Assembly: GCA_029339195.1 (NCBI GenBank)
Contig: JAPTJF010000070.1
Coordinates: forward strand, 1 to 64,000
Length of the DNA: 64,000 nt
Origin: Micractinium sp. NFX-FRZ
Taxonomy: Eukaryota > Chlorophyta > Trebouxiophyceae > Chlorellales > Chlorellaceae
Reading direction: 5' to 3'
Shown: positions 45,987-56,500 of the stretch, in pieces
Layout: the number at the start of each line of letters is the position of its first letter
How positions within the stretch are numbered: the stretch's first letter is position 1
Made by a program: the position numbers and the translations under genes
Notes under the pieces: model-generated
Databases searched by the model: none
What the model saw: only the letters and a program-made list of their open reading frames with translations
What the model was told of the DNA's origin: nothing

Positions 45987-46388
45987 GCGAGGGGCTGGGG
46001 GCTCTGGGCTGGTCGGCGCTGCGCGTGTTGCCTCGGGGGGCGGGCCCTGTGGGCTGGGTGCGGCCTTAAAATTGATCGGGGGTTGGGGGCAGCCCCGGGG
46101 CGTGGTGAATTAGCGTCTAGCGCCGGCAAAATTGAGCGAGGCTGTGCCACCCGGGACAGCACGCAACGCAGGACTCGCTCGGCAGCCCACCTGCCGGCCA
46201 GCGGAGCGGGCCACCGCACCGGGCAGCGGTGCAGCGTGATCAGAGCAGCCGGGCGCGGGTGTTTGCAAGGTCCAGAAAGCGAGGAGTCTCGCACGTCTTT
46301 TCCGCGCCTAGAGGCCCCCTAGCAGCTCAATTACAGTCCCTGACTCTCTACCTGGTGATCTAGACCACTTTGGAGCAGCCACATCGCC
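45987..46388. promoter_or_regulatory. Divergent promoter between GTE and NOL genes
   Basis: These 402 bp separate the starts of the divergent GTE (-) and NOL (+) genes and must contain both 5' UTRs and promoters. I saw no clear TATA box. Confidence 0.45.
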
Positions 46389-49300
46389 ATGATGGCGGCT
46401 GGAGCGGTCGCACCGGCGGTGGTCGGCGGGCGGGTGACGGCGGCGCCAGCGCCCACCCTGCAGTCGCGGCGGGCCAGCAGCAGCAGCAGCGCCACCTGCA
46501 GGCGGAGAGCAGGTATGAGCCGTGGGGCCCAGAATTGCGCGGTTGCAGCTCAGCGGCATGCACCAAGGCCTGCATGCCCTTCCGACGCCCACCCCTGCCC
46601 TCCACGCCCAGCCACCCGCCCTGTACACCACCCGCCGCCCTCTTCCCCCCATTTCTCTCTGTTGCAGTGCGCGTCGCAGCGTCTGGCTACACCCCGCCGG
46701 CGCCCCCGTTCAACGTTGTTGTGACGGGCGGCAGCAAGGGGGTGGGGCGTGCGCTGGCGGCAGAGTTCCTCCGGGTAGGTGCCCTGCTGGGGAGGCCAGG
46801 GACTCTGGGGGGAGGGCCGGCAGCAGGGGCTGGCGCATTTGTTCTTAGGAAAGTGGAGATCTGAAGAGGGGGTGGCGCGCAGTGTGGGGCGCCAGGACTG
46901 CGGCTGCGGTAGGCCAGGCCTCATCCGGGCTTGGAAGCTTGCAAGGCGCGGCGGCGGCTGGTGCGTGTGGCAGGCCCTCCGCACTGGGCCCGTCTCCCAA
47001 AACCTGTTGTGGGCCAGCACATTGTTGTGCTAGCCCCGTGTCTGCCTCTACAAGCCTGACTGATGCACACTACGCCCCTGCCCTGGCTGCGCCCCCCCAA
47101 CCATCGCGCCACCTGGCAGGCTGGAGACAACGTAGTGATCTGCGGCCGTGACGGTGGGTGGGCACGGGCTTGGTTGCCTGGCTGGCTGGCTGGCCGGATG
47201 GCACACCGGCCTGTGAGCCGGCAACACAGGCCGTGTTCATTTGCCGGCATTCCAGGCGCACCCCACGCTGCATGCAGGCTGCCATGTGGGGCGCGCCCTG
47301 CCCTGGCAGCTGCTGCCCAGCAGTGCCGCTGCCCGCTCCCCTCCTAGTGCCGCCACCCAACTCTGCCTGGCACCGTGTTGCATTCCATCGGCCTCACGCC
47401 CGCAGGCAGCGCGGTGGACAGTGCGGTGGACGAGCTGCGCGCGCTTGCGGCGGCACAGCAGCGCACCGGCGGCGGCTGCGCGCCCGCTGTGCACGGCATC
47501 GGCGCCAACGTGGCACGCCCCGCTGACGTGGCGGCCCTTGCCGACTTTGCACGGGATCAGCTGGGCACAGTGGACCTGTGGATCAAGTGAGGGAGGGAGG
47601 GGACAAGAAGGCAGGTAGCGAGAGAGAGGGAGTGGGAGATGGCAGAGGAACGCTTGGCAAGGCGGCCTGGCTGTCTGTTGCTTCACATCTGCACTGCTGC
47701 ACCCTGGTAGCGACTGGCTCGTTTCTCAATCCCCGCTCCCCACCGCCCTTCACTCCCCCCGGCAGCAACGCGGGCACCAACGCCTACCGCGTGGGCCCGC
47801 TGGCTGCCCAGGATCACGACGACATCGTATCCATTGTGGAGACAAACGTGATTGGCGTCATGCTGTGTGAGTAGTCTAGGGGGGTGATGGTGCGGACCCA
47901 CGGGGTTTGGGCGTTGCAGCGTGATAGTGGGTGGGAGCTGGGGAGCGGCAGGTGCCCTGCACCCGCCCTGCTGGCCAGCAGCCGCATGATGCGCTTGCTT
48001 GCGCACACTCACTTCCAAGGGAGATTGCTCAAACTGGCCAGTGCAGGCTGCAAGGAGGCGATCCGTGTGATGAAGGACCAGCCCTCGGGCGGGCACATCA
48101 TGAACATGGACGGCGCGGGTGAGAGGCTCGCACACCGCATGTTGTGCTGACCCGTACTGCTCACAGTGCTGCGTGGCGAGGCCACAGTGTGTGAGCATGA
48201 GTGGTGTAGGTGGACGGTTTGTTTTGATCGACTGAGGGCAGTGCCAGGCGTCGGAAGGGCCTGCCGTGCATGGCTGGCCGCGGTAGAAGGTGGGCCTCCC
48301 TGGCAGCACCTTGCCCGCCCACCCCAACCCGGCCGTGCCCCGCCGTGCCTTGCACACCTGCAGGCGCGGACGGCGGCGCCACGCCCCGCTTTGCTGCCTA
48401 CGGTGCCACCAAGCGCGGCCTGGCGCAGCTGAGCAAGAGCCTGCAGGTGGGGGGCCCCGTTGGCCATGGCTGCAGTGCACTGCAAGGCTGGCGGGAGCCA
48501 TGGGCCTCCCCTGCTTGCTGGGCAGGCCAGCACTGGGGCTTGACTAGTCGGGCCATGCCAAGCAAGGAGGCAGGGACTCGGGCAGGCCGCTGACAGGCGG
48601 CGCTTCCTGCTGACGCAGCATGCCTGCTGCGGGATCCACATCTGCATGCGTGGTGACCGGCTTGCCAGCCTGTAGAATGCCCAGGCGTCCGATTGCCCAT
48701 ATCTGAATACCGTCTTCATACCCTGCCAATCGCCCTACGCAGTCGGAGCTGCGCAGCGAGGGGCTGAAGAAGATTGGCATCCACAACCTGTCGCCGGGCA
48801 TGGTCAACACGGACCTGCTGATGGCGGGCACCAACACGCCCATCGCAAAGTGAGCTTGTGGGGCAGGGGCCTTTGTGGGAGATCGGTTGGCAGGCGGGAG
48901 GCCGGGAGGTTGTAGCGGGCGGGGGGCTTCTTGCCGGCAATGCCATCATCACTGCTTTGTGAGCGGGTGGGGGCTTTGGGGCGGGAAAGCGGCTGGCAGG
49001 CGGGGAGGTTGCCGCGGGCGGGCGCCTTCTCCCCTGTGCATGCTTTTATCAGTCGCCTGGCTCGGGAGGCGGAGGCGGTGTGTGTGCAGCAGTTCAGTCC
49101 ATGCGCCCCTACCTGGCTCCTTCTGTAGTCAGCACTCTGTTATCAACTTGGGTGGCTGCAGGTTCTTTGTCAACTGCCTGGCTGAGGAGCCGGAGACGGT
49201 GGCAGAATACCTGGTGCCCCGCATCCGACAGGTGGGCAGGTGCCAGTGTTGTTCTGTTGCAAGTGGGCAGGTGGCTGGGGATGTGGGCAAGCTGTGGTGC

Positions 49301-49952
49301 AGGTGGGGCAGGGCTCCTGGTGCCGCGCATCCGCCAGGTGAATGCCAATCGCTGGGTGGGTGGGTGTGGCTGATCCCCGCTGGTGTGTGGGTGTGTGTGA
49401 GTGGCGGTCAGCCTGCCTGATGTGGAGCGTCAGCAGCGAGCCCAACAAGTGGCTGTGCCGGGGTTGGTCTGTGAGCGTGACCCAAAGTGGCGAGGCACGG
49501 TGGCATTGTGGCGTTGTGGCATTGTGGCCCAAAGTGGTATGACGCATTGTGGCAATTTTCCCCTCAAAATCGTGTTTCTCCCTCGTTCTGTGCAGATCCC
49601 CGAGAACTCAAAGTCCCTCTTTGGGGATGGCGTGGCCTCCAGCCAGGCAAGCCAAGCAGCGCTGAGCTGGCGGGGCGGAGCAGGGATTGGGCGAGGGCGG
49701 CTGTGCCCTTGCTGTGGCACCGCGCCTGGCAGCCTTGGCGCAGATCGGCGAGGGGGCCCTGGCAGCCTTGGCTGCCTCATTGCCTTTCCCCTGGGGAGAC
49801 TTGCCCCACAACTGATGGCCACGTGCCGCTCCCTGCCAACCGCAACCTCCCTGCAGTACATCCGCTTCCTCACCCAGTCAAAGGCGTATGGGCAGATCCT
49901 GGGGCGCCTCGTGGCGGGGCAGCGCAAGAACAGGTTTGTGCAGGAGGGGTGA
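46389..49952 (+). CDS. NOL: Chlorophyll b reductase, NYC1-like (NOL)
   Basis: NADPH-dependent short-chain dehydrogenase that reduces chlorophyll(ide) b to the 7-hydroxymethyl form, the first step in chlorophyll b and light-harvesting complex turnover at the thylakoid. Eleven exons: 46389-46512, 46668-46774, 47120-47153, 47406-47586, 47766-47866, 48047-48118, 48364-48446, 48743-48849, 49162-49231, 49596-49646 and 49857-49952; 341 residues. Residues 1-45 look like a transit peptide. The Rossmann glycine motif is TGGSKGVG (61-68), followed by NNAGTNAY, the MNMDGAG strand and the catalytic YxxxK as Tyr219/Lys223 in YGATK. NLSPGMVNTDLL follows. The C-terminal block IPENSKSLFGDG and YIRFLTQSKAYGQIL distinguishes NOL from generic SDRs and from NYC1, which has membrane helices. 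The usual catalytic Ser position falls in MNMDGAG, as in other NOL proteins. The last intron appears to use a GC donor. Confidence 0.92.
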
Positions 49953-51056
49953 CGGAGAGGAGAGCGTGACGCTTTTCAGATGAGGCCCGACTGATGAGAA
50001 GTAGTTTAAGGCCTCTTGGGGGCCTCCCTAATGAACCGATTGCCTGTTTGGCGCGTGGCTGCTGTTGACTGCGTCCCCGACTGCCGCACGGCTGAGCCTG
50101 GCTCAACGACCTGACCCTCTGCCTGCGTGTTCCATTACTCCTCCCTGTGTGTCCCGCTTTGCGTGCCCCTGTCTCGCTTTGGCAGCACTCGCCATCTTTT
50201 GTTCGCCTGCTGCTCTGCTGCTGCTTGCTTTGTTCTGCGGCCCTTCTCACTTGTTGAACCTCCTGACAGCTTGCTGGCACCACGAGGGACAATGGACAAA
50301 TCGCCACAGGCCTGGGTATATGCAACAAATGGTCCTTCGAATCATGTCTGCAAGCCCTTTGCTGTCCCGTTGCGTAGCTCAAACAGTGTCCAACGTGGAG
50401 GGACTTGTGGCCAGCTGCTTGCACATCTTGCCGCCGTCCGCTAGCGCTAGCGCGCGACCCGCCTCCCTGACAGCTTGGTTCCACCACTCTGCTTCCTCTC
50501 GCTGTTGCTTGAAATACTTCAAGATGTCCTTATTCTCAACAAGTCGCAGAGCATGCTGCGAGCGCTTGCGACATCCACTGGCACTGCTGGTGCCACCCAG
50601 GCCTGGCCAGCTTGGCAGTGCATGATGTGAAGTTCGCATTGAGTGCACATCGCTCGCGTCCCTAGCATCTTGCGATTACAAGCTCCCAGAAGTGTGTGGA
50701 ACAGGGCCTTCAGGTGCGCCGAGCAGTGCTCTGCCGTTGCGTGGAGCCCTAAGCTTATTGGTGTGCAGCTGCGCCTTGGTACTGGCTTCGCAAGTTTATG
50801 GTTGGCCAATAGATGCATAGGGCGGTGGATGGGGGCGAGTTTGCGCAATACTGGACGTCGCGACATACATGTATGCGCCCGCTGTCCTTGCACGCAGAAC
50901 CAGTCGCCGCGTTCTCTCAGGCCCGGGGCGGCGTGTGCTTGCTGTCCGGTGAGGCCGGCCCTTGCAGCCGGGCCGGAGGGCCTGCTGTCCACGAGCGCTG
51001 TGCCTGTACAAAGCAGCAGCTGGCAATGTGTGCCTGGCCTGCAGGAGCTCAATTTG
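49953..51056. other. Intergenic region with one coding-looking fragment
   Basis: About 1.1 kb between NOL and the duplicated-exon gene. Apart from the minus-strand fragment listed separately I see no gene. An acceptor-like CCTGCAG directly before 51042 could mean that the next gene has an additional upstream exon somewhere in this stretch. Confidence 0.4.
50379..50648 (-). other. Possible small ORF or exon, 89 codons
   Basis: The minus-strand frame ending at 50379 encodes a stretch with normal amino-acid balance, unlike the Ala/Arg/Pro-rich shadows elsewhere. Its most protein-like part is VENKDILKYFKQQREEAEWW followed by a charged helix. It might be a small gene, the last exon of a gene whose upstream part is unrecognised, or a relic. 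I do not recognise a family. Confidence 0.3.
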
Positions 51057-52792
51057 ATGGCCAGCAACAACGCCGAACCTCCCTTCAGCATGCCTGGTAT
51101 CAGCCGCATTGCCGCCCTCATGGAGGTCTGCGCATGCACACCATGCCCGCCCCACACCAGCATCGGCTGCACGTGTGGCATGCCTCCTGCACGCCCTGTG
51201 CAGGCGAGAGCTGTGCCCAGCTGCGCCATGCCCACTGCACAGGAGCTGGATGACACCGCGCGCCTGGCCTGCGCGCGAGCGCACATTGCGCAACAAGAAC
51301 GGAGCGCGCGCCTGGCGGAGTTGGCGACCAACAACGGGATGCAGTCATCTGCACAGCAGGAGTGGGAGGCACGGAAGGAACTGGAGCAGGCCGCGGCGCG
51401 CGCCGCCCCTGCCACTGTGCCGCCGCCCAAGTCTGAGGTGCGAGCTGGCACCATGCTGCGCTGCGCCGTGCTGCGCCATGCTGGGCTGCGCTGTGCCATG
51501 CTGCGTGCCTGCACGCTCCCTTGCAGTCCGTAGCAGTTGAGCAGTTTGACCCCAGGGAGTGGCATCTGCCCTGTGTGATCAGTCGCAGACTCCGATTGCT
51601 TGTGTACCGCAGCCGCGTTGCCGCCGTGTCTACCCCTGGGGCGCCACTGCTGCCTGCCCCACACCAGCATCTGCTGCACGTGCGACACACCCCCTGCATG
51701 CCCTGTGCAGGCGGGAGCTGTGCCCAGCTGCGCCAAGACCCCTGACAAGGAGCAGCTGCCAAGAGGGCCCCGCCTCGAAAAGCCCGCTGATGACGCTGAT
51801 GACCATGAGCACCTGCGCTATGCGGAGGTGCACCGCCAGCACAATGAACAGCGCGCACGACTGGCGGAGTTCAATACCAACCACGGCTACAAGTCTTCCA
51901 CGCAGAAGGCCTGGGAGGCAAACAAGCTCAAGGGGCTGCAGCAGCCCGCGGCGCGGCCCGCCGCTGCCACTGCGCCGGCGCCGGCGCCCAAGTTTGAGGT
52001 GCGAGCTGCTGCACCACGCTGCGCTGTGCCGTGCTGCGCCATGCTGGGCTGCGCTGTGCCATGCTGCGCCATGCTGGGCTGCGCTGTGCCATGCTGCGTG
52101 CCCTGCAGTCCATGGCTGCCAAGCAGTCAAACCCCAACGAATGGTGGCTGCCCTGCAACTGCCCTGTGTGGTCAGGCACTGCCCCATGATTCCGCCCTCA
52201 CAGCAGCGCTGCTAGCCTGCTGCCATGCCGATGGGGCTGCAGCCAGGCTGACCCAGCGGGCATTGCGCAAGAAGCCCTCTCCAACCAACCTGGGGCCTCC
52301 CAAATTACACCCACCAGAAACCGCCCACACCCACTTTCCACTGAATGCACCCGAACTGCCCTGCAGCTGACGGGCTACCGCGCCGCCTGCACGCCCCTGG
52401 CCGGACAGCTGGCCAAGCTGGAGAAGCTGGAGGAGCACCTGCACCGCAGCCCCGGGCTGAAGGGGAAGCGGGAGCGGCTGGCGCAGCTGGCAGCCGCTTT
52501 CCCGCAGCTGTTGGACGACCTGCTGGAGGGCCTGCCGGACAGCATGCCAGAGGTCTTCACCATGAGCGGCGTCAAGGCCCTGCTGGTGCGGGCGCCCCAA
52601 CCGGCTGCAGAGCCCGCCTCGCCGACGGCTGGCGGCGCCGAGGCCGCCGCCGCGGCCTCGCCGCGCACCCCCATGCAGCCGGTCACCAGCGGCGGCCTGG
52701 CGCCGGCCACAGCTGGCGGTGACATTACTCCACCAGCGCCGCGCGTGCCTGGCAGGCGCAGCAGGCGGCAGCTGGCTACCAATACCCCGTGA
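51057..52792 (+). CDS. Hypothetical protein with a duplicated exon
   Basis: Not recognised. Four exons: 51057-51125, 51204-51437, 51711-51998 and 52367-52792, all phase 0; 338 residues. Exons 2 and 3 are diverged copies of one another. Both start with the same context (ARAVPSCA and AGAVPSCA), share the pattern Q-x-x-R-x-A-R-L-A-E-x-x-T-N-x-G-x-x-S-S-x-Q-x-x-W-E-A (residues about 50-75 and 147-172), and end in Ala/Pro followed by PPKSE or APKFE at the donor. Even the flanking introns are alike. The unique C terminus (LTGYRAACTPLAGQLAKLEK) is helical and then Ala/Pro-rich and basic (RVPGRRSRRQL), which could be a nuclear signal. The first intron has a weak donor (GTCTGC), and an acceptor before 51042 leaves the 5' end open. 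Function unknown. Confidence 0.55.
52017..52100. repeat. 30-bp tandem repeat after the duplicated exon
   Basis: About three units of 30 bp built on GCTGCGCTGTGCCATGCTG sit directly after the donor of exon 3. A shorter version (about 51460-51505) sits at the same place after exon 2, so the repeat was present in the duplicated segment. Confidence 0.8.
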
Positions 52793-53584
52793 TGCGTTCG
52801 GGACGGCGGGTGCTAGTAAGGGGGAAAGACCGTGAGAAAGACCTGTAGTGCCTCACAGGGTCAGGGACAAGATTTGAGCCCCCCCATGACGCCAGCGTGG
52901 CGGCGGTCCGAACATTTCTTTTCAATGCTGCCACTTGGGAACGTGGGGGGGCGAGGGAAGGCGACGCCCGAAATTTGAATTTATTGTTTTCATTGGCCTC
53001 ACGGTTGTATTAACCAAACACTGATGTACAACCACTGCACACACGAGCTCAATGGGCAAGTAGATTGTAGATGGTGTGGGTCTAGTAAGCAGGCAGGAGG
53101 CGCCACACTGTGCGCTTCTTAAACAGATGCGTGCCGCCCTCAGACCGTCGGCCATGCGCCCACCCGCTGCACGCCCCTGGTCTGCAAGCCCCTGCTGTTT
53201 TACTTGAATAGTGTTTTGAACCGAACCACAGGGAAGCACGTGCGGCCTTGATACAGGGGAAGAAGGCCACCAGTGATTGCTTGCGCCATGCTGTGCACGG
53301 CGTGCTGTAGGGGATGAACTGGTGTGTGATAGGAGGCCCCGCTCTATCCCGCGCTGGCTCTAACCGGCGTTCTAGTGCCCAGTTCGCGGTTTGGAGGCGG
53401 TATGGGGCAGGTGCGCGCCGATAGGGACTTGTTCGTGACCTTGCCCTTGCGCGCAGCCTGAGTCCCTGTACCGCCCGCGCAGCGGTTGTTCCCACAATTT
53501 AAAGTGATCCCTCCCGGTGCCCGCCACTGAGCAGCCCGCCCATGTGTTCGTCCTGCCGCCCGCACCGCCGCTGCCAACGCCGCT
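52793..53584. other. Intergenic region, no gene seen
   Basis: About 790 bp between two plus-strand genes, with an AT-rich patch at 52960-53030. No RNA gene, domain or convincing polyadenylation signal was recognised. Confidence 0.4.
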
Positions 53585-56500
53585 TTGCCCTGTTACCCCC
53601 ACTCAGCCGCTGCCCTTCCCTCGCATCCTTTCTCGCAGCGTGCGACTGTGCTTGCCGCTGCAGCGCTGCTTCTGGCCTCCATCTTGCTGCTGGCATGCCC
53701 CGCCCTTGTGGCAGCACGGCCGGTGGCAGCGCCAGCGCCCGCGCCACAGCCCAGCAGCCCAGCGGGCCCTGAGCCAGCTCCTGCCGAGCAGGCGGGTGCC
53801 CCCGCTCTAGCTCCCCCCAGCATGGGCCCCAGCCCTGCTTCCGCCCCACCCTCTGCTGGCAGCAGCAGCAGCGGGGGCAGCAGCAATGCCGGGGAGGCCG
53901 GCGTCACCAGCAGCCTGTGGGGGCGCAGCGGCGAGCTGTGGGATCCAGCCGGCCGGCTGCCCGACTTCAGCTTTGCAGGTTGGCTCTGCTTATGGTGTCC
54001 TGCAACCATGCGGGGCTCTCGGCGCTTGCTTCTCACGTCTGAGCTTTGTTCACATCAGGGCACTGCGCATTGCTGCCTGCCTGGCAGCTGCCACCTGCCT
54101 GCCTGCTGGCAGCCGCATGCCCACACGTGCCATCAGTGCCAAGCGGCTGCCGCAGAGCATGCGGCTCATTCTACCTCGTGGGGCTGCCCTGCCTGTCTGT
54201 GCAGGGTACAAGCAGGGGACGGAGCCCATCCCCACCCCACCCATCACCAAGAGCGTGCTCGACTTCCGGCAGCCCGGCGGGAGCGACACGCAGATGCTGG
54301 TGGCGGCGCTGGACTGGGCCAACGCGCAGCCGCTGACAGACGGTGAGGCGGGGGCGGGGCTGGATGGGGCTGGTGCCTGCGGTGGCGGGAGCCTCCCTGC
54401 CAGCCTGCAACACCCCGAGTTGTTTCCCAGGGGTCAGGGGGAATCCGGGAAGATCTCCAATGCCTGCCCGCCTGCCCGCCTGCGAGTGGGCAAACCGCCT
54501 CACACCCTGCCGTTCCTTCCCCACCCAAACTGCCCCTTCACACTACACTGTGCTGTCCTTCCCGCTGCACAGTGCGCACCCAAAGCCATGCTGGCCGCCC
54601 AGTGCTTGTTTCCTTACTGATTCTGTCCCCCACTGATGACTCTCTGTCTTTGCCACCTGCTGCTGCAGACTACGTCGTGCTGTTCCTGCCTGCGGGGGAG
54701 TACACTCTCGAAGCAATGCTGGCCATCAAGCGCTCGAGGGTGGTGCTGCGCGGCGCCGGCGCCGGCGCCACCGTGCTCAACATCCCCAAGAGTGCGTGCC
54801 CGGCTTGCCTGCTGTGCCTGCGGTGCACTTGCTCGCAGATGCCTGTGCGGCCGGGAGGCTGCACTGCAAGGCGCAAGGCGCTCGACTCGCCTGCACATGT
54901 GCACATTATTTCAGCATCTTGGCTCCCAGAGCGGCAGCGCTGCCTCAGCACGCATGCAGCAACAATTCCACTGCCAACAGGGGGCCTCCCGCGTGCAACA
55001 GGCACTGTCAAGTCCGGACCCTCGTGCATTACCCTGCACCCCTGTTCTTGCAGGCGTGACCGACCTGATAGGCCCCAACCCAGAGAACACCAAGACCGGC
55101 GGCTGGGTGAACAATGGCGCCTTTGTGACGCTGCAGGTGCATGGGGGCGCAGCGGGTCGTCACGCAGCAACACTGGCCTGCACTGCACTTTCACTTCAAA
55201 CAGCACTGGCGCCTCTCGGCGTGGAGACAACATTGGGAAGCTGGAAGTCCCCACAATGTGCCAGCCATGTTTCTTGTCTAATAGAATGCGCCCGTGTGCA
55301 TCAAATGTTACAATTACTGCCCCTGCGGCCTGCAGGGCAACATTGACCTCAACGACGCGCTGGCCACTGTGACTGGCAGCGCCAAGAAGGGGGCCAGCGT
55401 GGTGACGGTGAGCGACAGTGCTCTGTTGTGGTTAGCTGGCAGTCGAGGGCTGCCACCTGGCGGGCATCTACGGCCTCAGCACTGCCCAGCATGCACACGT
55501 GGCATCCAGTTGTTTGTAAGGGAGGCCCTGGCAGCTGGAGCCGCTGCGCACCTCTGTTGCCGTGGCGCTGTGGTGTGCTGTGCTGTGCTGTGCTGTGCTG
55601 TGCTGTGCAACACCCCAGCGCCCCAGCCTGCGAGCGCGCCTGGGCACCCCTGCCGCCCGCCCCCGTTCCGATGGCCCGGGCCAGTGCCACGGTTCCCGCC
55701 ACCAACATGTCCGCCAAACCACTGCTCCCCGCCCCCCTGTCCATGCTGCCAGGTGGGTGATGCCTCCAAGCTGGTGGCCGGGCAGTACTATGACACCTGG
55801 TGGCAGGACGTGGGCGGCCGCTTCAACAACCTGATGTGAGGCTGCAGGAAGGCTGGGAGGCTGCAGGGCTGCCATGCCTGTCGGTCGTTTGTAGGCAGCG
55901 CCAGCCGCAGTATGCGTGCGGCCGTGCCAGAGGCCTATGCCGCCGCCCTCCTCCCGGGGATTGCTTGACAGCGCCCGAGGGGCACCCCTGCCGCACTGCC
56001 AGCATCGCACTAAGTCTGCGCTTTGTGCAACCTTCCTACCAAGCTGCCACCTCCCCCTCCACGCCCTGCAGGTTTGACAACCTGTGGACCGCGCCCGAGC
56101 AGTATGTGGGTGCTCCACGCACCAAGTTCACCACCAAGGTTCTGGGGATTCGCGGCAACGTGAGGCACGGGGTGCATGCAGCGCCGGGGGTGCAGGGGCG
56201 GGCGTTGGTGCAGTCGGTATCTGAGGATCGAGGGCTGCAGGGGCTGGGCACTGCTGCACAGGTGGCACCGAGCATTCAGGGCTGCCGCCCTGCTGCTGCT
56301 TCAGGGAGCATGCTCAGACAGGGAGCACCCCCCTGCTCCTGCTGGCACCAGTCCTGCTGCCCAGCACGTGCTGCTGCTTGCTGCTCCGTGCCTTGCTGCT
56401 GTGCATATCCCACACACTGCACGGCAAAACCCCCCGCCCGCTGCGCTCCTGTGCCCCCCCTCCCTCCCTTCCCCGCCTGCGCAGCAAGTCACGCTGGAGC

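Noticed and set aside
50643..51533. 296-codon single-exon gene covering the duplicated-exon gene's 5' part
   Set aside because: The frame runs through clear acceptor and donor sites, and the paralogous exon 3 shows the exon limits, so most of the frame is intron or intergenic.
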